In this document: piece after piece, positions 35,201 through 44,748 of the stretch
How the letters are laid out: the number at the start of each line of letters is the position of its first letter
How positions within the stretch are numbered: the stretch's first letter is position 1
Assembly (NCBI RefSeq): GCF_012489685.1
Contig: NC_080044.1
Location: forward strand, 15,976,369-16,040,368
Origin: Lotus japonicus
Lineage: Eukaryota; Streptophyta; Magnoliopsida; Fabales; Fabaceae
Direction: 5' to 3'
Length of the DNA: 64,000 bases
Translations under genes and position numbers: made by a program
The notes under the pieces: generated by a model
Database searches by the model: none
What the model was told of the DNA's origin: nothing
Seen by the model: only the letters and a program-made list of their open reading frames with translations

Positions 35201-35885
35201 AATCCACATATCGAGCTGTCCTGATAAACTTGCACCTGAGGAGCCTTTCGATTTCCTCTTTGATTTTTACCAACACATCTGGATGGAACCTCCTAGGTAA
35301 TTGCTTGACTGGTTTCTTATCTTCTTTGATGGGTAACTGCAATTCTACCAGTTCTCGACTCAGTCCTGGCATTTCATCATAATCCCAAGCGAAACAGTCT
35401 TTGAATTCTTTGAGTAATTTCACCATCCTATCCTTTAACTCTGGGTCAATAAGAGCACTGATGTATGTTGGCTTCTTTTCTGAGCCATCACCCAAGTCCA
35501 CTTCTTCCAAAGGGTCTTGTGCTTCCATTTTCTTGGAAATGTCGATCGCTGGCTTCTCGAAACCCAATGGGCTATCATCGTAGATGCAATCCAGCCTTAA
35601 ATTACAGAGATCTTCAAATTCTTCGACACTCTGCTCGTCTTCTTCCAAGCGCGTGTTATCCTTATTCGTTGTTGCCTCCTCCTGAGATGTCATTTCGACA
35701 AGCAGAATTGAGACACTAGCTTCATCAATAGCCATTTCTTTGGCCATTCTTTCAGCCTCGAAGGTCGTTCTCATTTTGTTTTCGGCTGCGTAAGCCGAAA
35801 TTCGAGCTATGCTCGAATTAATCATCTTTACCACTGGTTTGCCACTCAGTAGTGGCATCTTTTTCTTCATCGTTGTGCCATCCAC
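32256..35885 (-). CDS. pol: Ty3 pol: RT, RNase H, second RNase H, integrase (1209 codons)
   Basis: One uninterrupted frame. RT has LDGYSGYNQ (about residue 281) and the YIDD active site (about 347-350). The native RNase H follows (about 490-600). A second RNase H of the plant/archaeal type has DGSS (about 634), the NNEAEYEAL Glu (about 671), GDSELV (about 696) and a final Asp near 742. Integrase has the HHCC zinc finger (H-x-GxCGAHQ...CQDC, about 850-890). Its D-D-E core is WALDLIG, TTDQG and NGQVEAANR (about 919, 980 and 1018). The first 22 codons overlap the protease frame in another register, so the product needs a frameshift or was broken there. Otherwise the catalytic residues are present, and this is the best-preserved pol in the window. 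Confidence 0.93.
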   Translation of the reverse strand: MDGTTMKKKMPLLSGKPVVKMINSSIARISAYAAENKMRTTFEAERMAKEMAIDEASVSILLVEMTSQEEATTNKDNTRLEEDEQSVEEFEDLCNLRLDCIYDDSPLGFEKPAIDISKKMEAQDPLEEVDLGDGSEKKPTYISALIDPELKDRMVKLLKEFKDCFAWDYDEMPGLSRELVELQLPIKEDKKPVKQLPRRFHPDVLVKIKEEIERLLRCKFIRTARYVDWLANVVPVIKKNGKMRVCIEFRDLNAATPKDEYHMPIAEMMVDSAAGHEYLSLLDGYSGYNQIFIAEEDVSKTAFRCPGALETYEWVVMPFGLKKAGATYQRVMNTIFHDFIETFMQVYIDDIVVKSPSRDDHLSHLRKSFERMRKYGLKMNPLKCAFGVIAGDFLGFVVHKKGIEINKNKAKAILDTSPPTSKKQLQSLLGKINFLRRFIANLSEKTKSFSSLLRLKKEDVFRWEAEHQKAFDELKEYLSNPPVMAPPIGGRPMKLYISAKDETIGSMLAQEDKGGKERAIFYLSRMLNDAETRYTMIEKLCLCLYFSCLKLKYYIKPIDVMVFSHYDIIKHMLSKPILHSRIGKWALALTEYSLTYAPLKAIKGQEIADFLADHTLPKEIVTYVGIQPWKLFFDGSSHKNGTGIGMFIVSPGGIPTKFKFRIKSNCSNNEAEYEALISGLEILIALGAKNVVIKGDSELVIKQLTKEYKCVSENLARYYTKANNLLAKFDEAGIGHVSRIDNQEANELAQIASGYVVDKFRLKELIEVKEKLNPSDLDILVINNMAPNDWRKPIVDYLQNPVGTTDRKTKYRAMNYVVMGNELFKKHVDGTLLKCLSKDDAFIAISAVHDGLCGAHQAGIKMKWILFRQGMYWPTIMKDCMEYAKGCQDCQRHAGIQHVPASELHSIIKPWPFRGWALDLIGEINPSSSRQHKYIIVAIDYFTKWVEAVPLQNVTQDTVIDFIQDHIVYRFGLPESLTTDQGTVFLGQKVASFAESWGIKLLTSTPYYAQANGQVEAANRTLISLIKKHVGRKPKSWHQTLGQVLWAYRNSPKEATGATPFRLAYGQEAVLPAEVYLQSCRIQRQEEIPSEDYWNMMLDELVDLDEERLSALDTLTRQKDRIARAYNKKVRAKSFMPGDYVWKVVLPVNKKDKRYGKWAPNWEGPFTVEKVLLNNAYSIRELGVRNRQMTINGKYLKAYKPTLHEINIE

Positions 35886-36897
35886 TCATGGCATCAGGTT
35901 TGCATGCTTCATTGAGGTTTAGCCCCCGGATGGGATCCAATGTCACTGAGTATTCTGAGTATGGGTTGAAGTATTGATTAGCCACTGTGTCCAAAGGAGC
36001 TATGGTGGCTAGGCTCTTCTCGAAATTCTTCTTACCAACGTAACCTGTCTCTGCTAAGTAGTAGCTTTGATCTGCTTGTACATTTTCGACGACCCCATCA
36101 GACTTCCAAATGGATATACGTTGGTGCAAAGTCGAGGGTACTGCCCCCACGCCATGAATCCATTCTCTTCCTAACAGCAAATTGTAATTAGCCTTTGAAG
36201 GGACCACAATGAACAATGTGGAGCGGGCCACTGTTCCTACTGTTATGTTCAGCATGATTGCCCCCAGGGAAGAACCTGTCTTTCCTTCATAATCAGAAAG
36301 TACCATATCATGTGGGATTAGATCTGCTTCGGTTTTACCCAACTTTTTGAGCATAAACCCAGGCATCAGGTTGATTGCAGCTCCCCCGTCGACAAGGACT
36401 TTATTAACTCCTTTCTCCTCGACTTTGGCCCAAACAAATAATGGTTTCAAATGGCTCTTCATTTGCTCAGTTGGCCTCTGGAAAATAGCTCTCTCATCCT
36501 CGACAGACCCTCTCTACATCACATAATAACACAAAGGGTTGTCATCTGGTTCTTCCTCGACATAGTAATCTTCTTCGCTTTCTGTAACTTCTGAGATTCT
36601 ATCGAATTCAGCAGGTAAGATAGACACTATGCAGATGATGTTGAGGTCTTCTCCATCACTGTCGTCGAAATCTTCGAGCATATCTTCATCCTCATCTTCA
36701 ACAGCGTCTTTCCCCTTTTCCTTAGCCGGGTTTGGTGGCACAGTTGTTCCTTGTTTAATGGCGTGGTCGAGCTGATTGATAATCGACACCACACTAGGTT
36801 CATTGCGAGGGTTGTCTTCTGGCTTTATGTCACATAATGAACGAAACTTGCCACCTTTTTCCCTTTCAACTTTCCTCTTCCTCAGGAAGCGTCTGAA
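35818..36897 (-). pseudogene. Ty3 protease and upstream linker, with in-frame stops
   Basis: The linker runs from 36897 in one frame through an acidic stretch and a stop near 36514. Protease follows: the DGGAAINLMPG motif (about 36390) carries the active-site Asp of a retropepsin-type aspartic protease. The frame ends at 35818 after overlapping the pol frame by 68 bp, so protease and pol are out of register. Stops at about 36898-36900 and 36514-36516 separate it from the gag zinc finger and split it internally. Both are single-codon breaks in one continuous frame. Confidence 0.8.
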
Positions 36898-39470
36898 CTA
36901 AGTTCTGGTCATTTGCTCAGGAGTATAGTAGTTCCCAGAGCCATAGGAATAGCTTCGCGACACACGGGAATTGTTGATGTAAGAGGATCCCTGGCCCAGG
37001 TCGATTTTCTGCCACTTTTGGTGTTGTTTTGGCCTTGGGGGTGCTGGCCTGAACCATTGGTTTTTTGGCAACCCAGCATCAGGGACGTAAGTCTTGTCTT
37101 TATTCCTCGACTTCTGGCCTTTATGGCCATCGAGTTCCTGGCCTCTTTCAACCCACTCCTCATAGGGATATTTCAACCTCCTAGACACAGGCACTTTGTT
37201 CTGATAATGTCTTTTCATTTCAGAATCTTGGTAGGCTTTAGCTGCAGACTTGTCGAAAACGGTGCTGCATCGAGGGCACAGCATGACTTCTTTCTCGCCA
37301 TCTTTGCTCCGGGACAAAAACTCAACAAGAGTTTCTCCGGCCTTGGGGTAAACCTCCTCTAGGCTCATCTCTTTCTCGACCTCTGGTTCTTCGACAGCAA
37401 TGTTTTCCTCCTTTGCCTCCCCAAGTGTCAGGCCCAGATCTAGCTTCTCAGAAATGTCGACCATGCCAATGTAGAAAGGTTCCACATAGTTAGCTTCAGC
37501 TACCTGCAACGGATCAGAGTCAATCTTCATTTGGTTTTTGGCTTTTTCATCATACTTGAGTCTTCCTGAATCCAATGCTCCCTGCACAAGATCCCTGAAA
37601 CGAACACACTGTGAGGTCCAATGACCAAAAAAGTTGTGATATTTGCAATATTTCTTCCCTTTCCTTTGCTCAGGAGAAGGAAGTTTTTGGTCTTTAGGGA
37701 CCACAAGCAAACCATCAGATACAAGTATATCATAAATTGCATCACATTTGGTCACATCAAAAGTATAAGTTTTCACAGCAGGAATCGTGTTCTTGGGGTT
37801 TCCCCCCCCCCCCCAAGTTTGTTTTCATATGGTTTCAATGCTTTACAAACATAAGGATCGCCTGGCTGAAGTTCAGCCAGATTGACATCATTTAAGTCGA
37901 CGTCTGCAGGGACCTCTCGATAAACACATGGACTTTGACACACTGGATCAGTGTCTATGTACGCTATTTTTTCCTTCTTTGGCCACTTAGTAGTTTTGGC
38001 CCTTTCTTCAGACTTTTCAGCCTTTAGTAATTCGATGTGCCTCACTCTGTCTGCGAGCAGAAACATATCTCGAATGTACTGAGTATCGATTTTCTTCCTG
38101 ATAGAATACTCTAGACCACCAGCGGCTAAGACCACTAACTCATGTTCAGGGACATGAGTGAAACATCGAGATTTAAGCATCCTAAACCTGTTTAGATAAT
38201 CATCAATGGATTCTGCTGGCTTTCTTTTGACACTAGCCAAATCTTTCAAACTCACTTTGCACTCTCCCCTAAAGAATTGTTCATGGAAAATTCTTTCCAA
38301 CTGGGCCCATGTATGGACTGACCTAGGGGCGAGGGTGGTGAACCAGGTAAATGCATTCTTAGTTAAAGAACTCGGGAAGTACTTCATTTTTAAATTTTCA
38401 TTGATGGCTAAATCCCCTGCTTCGATTTGGTACCTGGCTATGTGTTCTACAGTATACTCTCCGGAATCCCCAGAGAACTTAGTGAATTTGGGGACCTTCC
38501 AGCCTCGAGGAAGTTCTGATTCGAGAACTTCCTCTGTAAAGGCCGACACAAAATGGGGTCTATTCGCGAAACCCACGTTGAAGCCATGTTGGTTCAACAA
38601 TTGTTCCACTACAGCAGCAACATTTTGCTGCCCCCCAGCGTTCTGATGTCGAATTCTTTCTAGCACACCATCAGCGTGTTCTTCCCTGTTCACCATATAC
38701 ACATTTTGCAATGGTGGCTGCACCGCCTCGTTTCCCCTAAACAAAGGGTTTGCCCCCATATCTTGGTGTTGTGGCGCTTGATAACGCACAGGGGCAGGGA
38801 CATGATTAGGCAATGGGATTTGGTTAACCCCTGGTGCTTGTTGAATTTCGACTGGTGCCCCCAGGGCTGTAGCCAAACGATCCATCTGACGTGCCAAATG
38901 CTGATTATTGGCAACATTGTTTTGGAGCACAGGGTTAATTATTTCACCTATCTGACGAGATAGCATGTTAACCATTTCATGGTTACTATCATCTACTTGC
39001 TGCCTAATGGCTTGAAGTGAACCGGTGTTCATACCTGTAGACAAATAAATTTGTGAACTGGACCCAGGAATAGGGCCAGGAGGACTAACTCGACTCCCTA
39101 AGTTTAACATTGTTCCATTTGCCCCAAAGGGGGGAATGCTAAATGGGGGAACACTCTCGGGGAATGTCGAATATGTACCTTGTATGCCTTGCATTACGGA
39201 TATAGGCATACCATAAGGCATATCTCCTCTTGTAACCGTTGGAACAATTTGTGCCTGCACTGATGTAGATACAGGCATTTCTGCAACTGCAGAAATTGCT
39301 ACGTTCTGGGTTGGCATGGTAGTGCCAAGTCCCATCCCAGTAGACACTTCTTCATTATTGTTACCGCTACTTCCCCCGGGGCTGCTCTGATTGCCTACGT
39401 TAGACCCTTGGGGGGAGGTTCTTCCTCGATTGCTTGCCATACTTACAGTCTTACCACTTCTCAGGTGCAT
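36898..39470 (-). pseudogene. gag: Ty3 gag, frame broken at a G13 tract
   Basis: The likely start is the MHLRSGK Met near 39470. The N-terminal half is Pro/Gln/Asn-rich. The retrotransposon gag core (about 38470-38080) contains FTWFTTLAPRSVHTWAQLE and a YLNRFRMLKSRC stretch. A run of 13 G on the sense strand (C13 at 37802-37814) coincides with a frame change. The downstream part (37776-36898) holds the zinc-finger-like CKYHNFFGHWTSQC (about 37645-37605), typical of Tat gag. The frame then stops at 36898. Loss or gain of one or two bases in the homopolymer would account for the break; a sequencing or assembly error there is equally possible. Confidence 0.85.
37802..37814. repeat. C13 homopolymer in Ty3 gag
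   Basis: Thirteen consecutive C on the plus strand, exactly at the gag frame change. Confidence 0.9.
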
Positions 39471-39573
39471 ATAAAACGTAAACCACAATCAAGGCAAGTA
39501 ACAAATACCAGATATCATGCAATAAACCGAACACACAAAACGCTTCTGTAAATCTTAGTTTTCACAAAAACGG

Positions 39574-39592
39574 TCCCACTGGGCGTGCCAAT
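39574..39592 (-). other. Primer-binding-site region of the Ty3 element
   Basis: The minus strand just inside the 5' LTR reads TTGGCACGCCCAGTGGGAC, a GC-rich tRNA-3'-end-like stretch starting two bases after the LTR. I do not assign the tRNA with confidence. Confidence 0.65.
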
Positions 39593-39593
39593 T

Positions 39594-40413
39594 TGTTTAC
39601 ACTGATTTTTTGTAAACAAATATCCTCTTAGTTCGACTAAAGGAAGTTTAGATTCAGGGTCCTTTTGAGAAAACGCTTTGCCAAAGTGTTGTGTGTGCGT
39701 GAGTGTTTTTCGACAACAACGAACGATTCAAATAGAACTGGATTTCATTAAGCACGGGTCAATTACAAAGAAGTCACATAAATCAAAATAACACGAAAGC
39801 TACAAGAAATGTAAATTTCGACAGGAAACTGCATAAAGGAACTGGAAATTGACAAGCTTAATACAAGAAAACTAAAATGTTGGTTCTGCAACGTACTCCT
39901 CCATCATCACGTCTTACTCCTTGAGTCTCATTGATGCGGACATTTAGAGCTTTTTGGTGAATTTTCAGAGTTTGAGTTGGGAACCCTTTTTCTGATGCTG
40001 CTTCTTCTATTTATAGTGCTCTCCTTTTCTCCACGTACTTGGCGGTTTTTCTTCAATGTGTAAGGGCTTAGTGGGTTTGAATTTTGGCGTCTCACCCCAC
40101 GTTCAGCCGGAGATTCTGAGCACGTGACTTAATTGCCACGTGGGTGGTCTTGAGTCGTGGGTAACCGTTGCCATTCGTGGCATCGTGGGTATACGCACGT
40201 GCTCGTAATTGCCCATCACTCGGTAACTGCCTCTTCCGTTAAGATGATCGAAGTTCCTTCATCTGCTGAGTTTGTCGTGATATGGCTCTTACTAACTTGC
40301 CTTTGAGGGACACCACGTGCTGAGTCGCAAGTTTCGTCATAGTCCTTTCTGTCGAGCAACCACCTTTCCAACATAATGTCGAGAATTGTAGTGCTCATAA
40401 TTTTAGCTTAACA
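39594..40413 (-). repeat. 5' LTR of the Ty3 element
   Basis: 820 bp, same length as 26145-26964 with about a dozen substitutions. The minus-strand TATA box CTATAAATAG is at 40007-40016. The CACGTG motifs are retained. The TSD GATGG follows at 40414-40418. Confidence 0.93.
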
Positions 40414-40418
40414 GATGG

Positions 40419-40937
40419 TAATTGATTAAAATCCCCCAGTTTATGTTTCACTATTGAATCCTATAATTTCCAATTATAACTCTCAAATTTCCAAACTGGA
40501 AACAACCGATGACCAAATGTTAATTTTAGCTAAATGCACTATCTAGCAATGACTGACAGCATGTGTGTTGGAGTGGATAAGGATGAAGTGTTGGGAAGCT
40601 GCCTAATGAACGTTTTATAGTCCACCTTTCCTTAGTGAATTGGAAATATTAGAAAGACTATTCCTAACACCCCGCTATAGGTGAGTAAAGAGTGAATCTC
40701 TTCTACTTGGTTCTCTCTCAAATCCCTAAATTAACATTATTTCATGTGTGAGCTAAATACTATGCTTATACCATTTTTTATTTGGTCGCAATATATGTAA
40801 GCGCATAAAGAAAACATTATTCAATAATGGAAACGAAACTATATAAAATGGTAAACTAAGGTTCACATCACCAACTACATCATAATCTTATGGAAGATGT
40901 TTAGCCAAACATAATTTACATAAAGAATACGAAATAG
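40419..40937. other. Intergenic, no gene seen
   Basis: AT-rich spacer between the Ty3 element and the first MITE. Nothing was recognised. Confidence 0.55.
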
Positions 40938-41534
40938 TAGGGATGTCAATGGGTACGGGTGGGCATGGATAGTATATTTCCACCACCCGCTCTACTTGTA
41001 AAAATTTATACCCGTACCTGCTCCATACCCACATGAATATTCATTAAGTGAGTTTTAACCGGATTTTAAAATATCCGTGGATATCCATGAGCACCCGACA
41101 CCCATGAATATAAATGAATTCACATATATTTATTCAAAATAAAATTATAATAAATATAAAATTTAAATTTTACTTTACAGTCAATCAATGTGTATAGGAA
41201 AATACTTCTTTTCTACCATTTTTTTGGTCTAAGAGCTTCTTTTTACCATTATATTGTAAAAGTTTACTTGAAAGATAACTATAACTCAAACACAAATTCA
41301 TTAGATATTTAATATACATCTATGTATATATATAAAAAATATTTTAATATTTTATATATCGGGTGGATATCCATGGGTATGGATACATCAATATCCGTAC
41401 CCGCCCCATTAATAAATGGATAGTGAAAATATCCATTAAATAAATCTGTGGATACCCGTGAGCGTGGGCAATTTTACCCATAGCGGGTTTTTATCCGCGG
41501 GTATTCACGGGTGTAGGTAATTTTGACATCCCTA
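40938..41534. mobile_element. MITE-like element with TAGGGATGTCAA inverted ends
   Basis: About 597 bp. It starts TAGGGATGTCAATGGG and ends AATTTTGACATCCCTA, perfect 12-bp terminal inverted repeats. Subterminal regions hold many copies of GGGTA / TACCC and TATCC / GGATA motifs in both orientations. No coding capacity. An 8-bp TSD is not evident, so the superfamily is open. Confidence 0.75.
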
Positions 41535-41875
41535 AATCATGTCTAGCATCCCAGATAAAAGATAAGAGATAAGTCGATAAAGGGGACCCTCTCCACCTTC
41601 GATATTCCTCTGAGGAATTCCTCCTTGTTCCTCTACCTCCATGATACTCCAAATTGTTCTAGGAAGTGTAGAAATCAATTTATTTGACTTAGGCGTATAT
41701 TTACAGAATTAATAAACTTCATGTCATGATATTAACTCATCAGGTCGTGCATAGCACTAGCACGGTCATGCTCAATAACAGTTCCATAACCATGCTAAAA
41801 ATCAACTTAGGTGTGCTAACTTTTTTTTTTTTGAAAATAGGTGTGCTAACTTAAACTCTATCGTTCTCTCTACAC

Positions 41876-42544
41876 TAGGGGTGTTCATAACCGAACCAAT
41901 CCAAATAAAACCGAAAAACCGATCCAAAAAAACCGAAATCCAATCAAACCGAAAACCGAACGGACTGAAAATTGAAAAAAACCGAAATTATTTATTGGAT
42001 CGGATCGGATTTTGGATTTGATTTCCAAAACCGAACCAATCCAATCCAAACCGAACATTCACAAATATGTATAATTTTAGTTATACATATATCATTCCAT
42101 TTACACTTACATAGTACATATTTATTGTATATATTGATTATATCACACATGCTTATTTATAAAATTACGTTTTAATAAAAACAGTTCAAGTAATTATTTG
42201 AACTATATACATGCATCAAAGTAAACAATTATAATCATAATTTAAAAATATGTTGATTATGTTATAACTTATGAATGTTATATTAATGTTATAAATTATG
42301 TATCGTTGTATTTATCATATATTATATATTTTTTAAATTTATACAACACAATTTTTAAGTACAAAAAAGTGAAACAAAAACCGAACAATCCAATCCAATC
42401 CAAACCGCTATAGATTGGATCGGATTGGTTCGGATTTGAATTTAGTAAAAAATCCATTGGATGACAAAATCATAAAACCGATGAGATCGGATCGGATGAT
42501 TTTTCTCCTCAAAACCGATCCAATCCAATCCGCGAACACCCCTA
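41876..42544. mobile_element. hAT-type MITE with 8-bp TSD
   Basis: 669 bp with terminal inverted repeats TAGGGGTGTTC / GAACACCCCTA. A perfect 8-bp target duplication, CTCTACAC (41868-41875 and 42545-42552), is the hAT signature. Both subterminal regions are made of AACCGA / CGGATT / CCAATCC motifs repeated many times in opposite orientation. No transposase. Confidence 0.9.
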
Positions 42545-42552
42545 CTCTACAC

Positions 42553-43052
42553 CACCATTTCTAAACAATCAAACCGTTTAGATTAAAGTTTTGGGTGTTA
42601 TTAATAACATGTTAAATCATTTCAAAAAAAAATAACATGTTAAATATTCAGCCTGATCCAACAAGGAATAAATCAGGAATATCCATTCTACGGATAGTGT
42701 TCAGAGTTGTCCGCATTTTGCCAAATACTTATTTTTTTTCCTTACAGAATTAATATTGAACTTCCTAAATTGCCCTAACTCATTTTTCTTAATTTTTTAC
42801 ACATCATTAATGCTTCAGATAGTGAAAAGAGAGAGCAAGTCCAATTAAATAGGTTACTCTTGTCAAAAAAGTAATTAATACACTACAAACTTTAAGTTTG
42901 TTTTTATAAAATTGATCAAAGGCTTATCAAAAAAAATAAAAATAAAAATAAAAATAAAATAAAATAAAATTGATCAAAGTACCTCTCATTTGGTACTTAT
43001 AAATAGGACTGGAAATAGTATGTTTGTTTAGGATTTAAGTATTATATATTTG
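42553..43052. other. Intergenic, no gene seen
   Basis: AT-rich, with an (AAAAT)n run around 42940-42970. Nothing else was recognised. Confidence 0.55.
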
Positions 43053-44030
43053 TCCCCGAAAGTTAGCTCAAGTGGTAAGAGTTAGGGGGACATAAACGTC
43101 GGGTGTGATGAAGGCTTCGTTTGGATTGGTGGAAGGGGATGGAGCGGGATGGAGTGGAGGGGATGGAGGAAGAGGTCCTTTGTTTGGATTAATTAAAAAT
43201 GGATGGAAAGGGATGGAATTCAGTGGCACACATTCCATCACATACCACTACTTTCCCCCACTTTTGTTCCCCCCAAATTTGGGAGGAATGGGATGGAGCA
43301 AAATAACTGATGTCTAATACAATTATTAAAATACTATTTTACCCTTTTGTAACTTCCTCCATAATTCCATGTTTTCACCATTCTTCTCCCTTTACGTTGC
43401 TTAAACTGTGAAAAAGCTCCTGCTTTCGCTACTTCAGATTTTGCCATCAATTGTTTCTCTTGGCAAGGTATGTTTTTTATTTCTCTTCAATGTTAATGAG
43501 CCTGCTAAAGTCGTACGTAGCCACAGAGCTAAAGTCACAGCCACAAAGCTCAAATATTTGAGTTTTTTTTATAAAAAAATGAATGAATGACAAATGCTAA
43601 ATAAATTCTGTGACAAGAGGTAAAATAATAGAATTAAAATAATATTAGAATGGAAAGAAATATGTTTACTTGGGTTATATGATTTGAGAATTATATTTGA
43701 AAAATTATAAAAATAAAATAAAAATATAAGAAAGGGTAATATAGGAATGAAAAAGTTATAATTCATTCCGCTCCGTCCATTATCCAAACGATGAAGTGGT
43801 AACTTTGTTCCGTTCCATCATAACATACCCAAACAATGGACTGGGATTTTCATTCCATTCCGTTCCGCTCCATTCCATTCCATTATATTCCACTCCGTTC
43901 CGCTCCATTATGTTTCATCAATCCAAACATAGCCGAAGGGTGAAGGGTCCAGGGTTCGAACCCTGAGAAGTGAGAAGAGACTAATTTACTAACATTACTA
44001 ACAACTAACATATGCCTATAAAAAAGTATT
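43053..44030 (+). mobile_element. SINE, split by a Tourist-like MITE
   Basis: The left part (43053-43112) has an RNA polymerase III A-box-like TTAGCTCAAGTGG (43063-43075). The right part (43935-44030) has a B-box GGTTCGAACCC (43953-43963). Setting the MITE aside brings the two boxes to the spacing of a tRNA-derived SINE. A related copy lies at about 47265-47370. The exact 3' end is uncertain. Confidence 0.7.
43113..43934. mobile_element. Tourist/PIF-Harbinger-like MITE inside the SINE
   Basis: Long imperfect inverted ends: the left reads GGCTTCGTTTGGATTGGTGG and the inverted right end reads GGCTATGTTTGGATTGATGA. GGATGGA-type motifs continue inward. The 3-bp flanking duplication is GAA (43110-43112 and 43935-43937). 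Ends of the GGC...TGTTTGG form with 3-bp duplications suggest the PIF/Harbinger group, though TWA is the usual target. No transposase. Confidence 0.75.
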
Positions 44031-44748
44031 ATATATTTAATGTAAATCTTTTTACAGGTATCTAATTACATTTCTTCATCATACCTACTTATAATTTTTT
44101 AAATTTCATTATAGTTTAGTAAAATGACAAAAGGTTATTGAATATATCTATAAAATATAATTAACATGACTGTGTATTGTTATTTATATTGAAAAAACAA
44201 TTCATTTGATCCCTCCAAACATTTTATTCGAGCTTTGCCATGATAGGTCTTGTGATTACAATTTTGACATGTTAACTAAAAACTACTATAAATACCTCAC
44301 TCGCGTATTTTTAATTGACATAGAAACATTTTATTGATGGAACATAAAATCTAGACACGATTTGTGATGATATATAGGAGTAGTATCTTGATCCATAAAA
44401 GAACTAATTCTATTTGGCAACGTTTCAAACAAAATGGCATTTTGATGTATGGGTGTAGTACCACCCCACCAGACCAATAAACATGGGGAGCTCACAAAAT
44501 CAGTCAAAGCCCAAGAAAATAGGTGGAAATTGGCAAGAGATCCAAAAATTCGCACCAGTTTACACCCATGACCATTGCTTGAAACTTTTAATCAGAGCCT
44601 CTCACATGGTTCTTCTAACTTTCTAGTTCTATAAATGACAACCTCAACACTAGTCACATCGATTCTCTAGAACTAGAGCCTTCTTTGTTTTCAAATTTTC
44701 ATCTCTACGTCTAATCCCATTTGACAGTGTTTGTGAATTGTGAGCACG
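44031..44748 (+). promoter_or_regulatory. Upstream region of the COR413 gene
   Basis: A TATA box CTATAAATG lies at 44629-44637, 112 bp before the ATG. I see no CCGAC (CRT/DRE) core in the 500 bp upstream, so cold control by CBF factors is not supported by this stretch. The minus-strand frame at 44331-44555 looks like chance. Confidence 0.55.

Larger units (their letters stand above)
26145..40413 (-). mobile_element. Ty3/gypsy LTR retrotransposon, Tat lineage, carrying antisense genes
   Basis: LTRs of exactly 820 bp (26145-26964 and 39594-40413) with about a dozen differences by eye. The TSD is a perfect GATGG (26140-26144 and 40414-40418). It lies on the minus strand: primer-site region at 39574-39592, gag, protease, RT, RNase H, a second RNase H, integrase, then about 5 kb of non-retroviral sequence, a G-rich polypurine tract (26967-26980) and the 3' LTR. 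The RT-RH-second RH-integrase order, with integrase last, identifies Ty3/gypsy; the second RNase H is diagnostic of Tat elements. The 26965-32250 interval carries two genes on the opposite strand. Gag has a frame change and the gag-protease region two in-frame stops, while pol is a single 1209-codon frame. Confidence 0.95.

Noticed and set aside
33070..35719. Plus-strand frames across the Ty3 pol
   Set aside because: Shadows of the long pol reading frame; no motifs of their own.
43953..43963. tRNA gene suggested by GGTTCGAACCC
   Set aside because: No acceptor stem or cloverleaf can be formed; the A and B boxes fit a tRNA-derived SINE instead.
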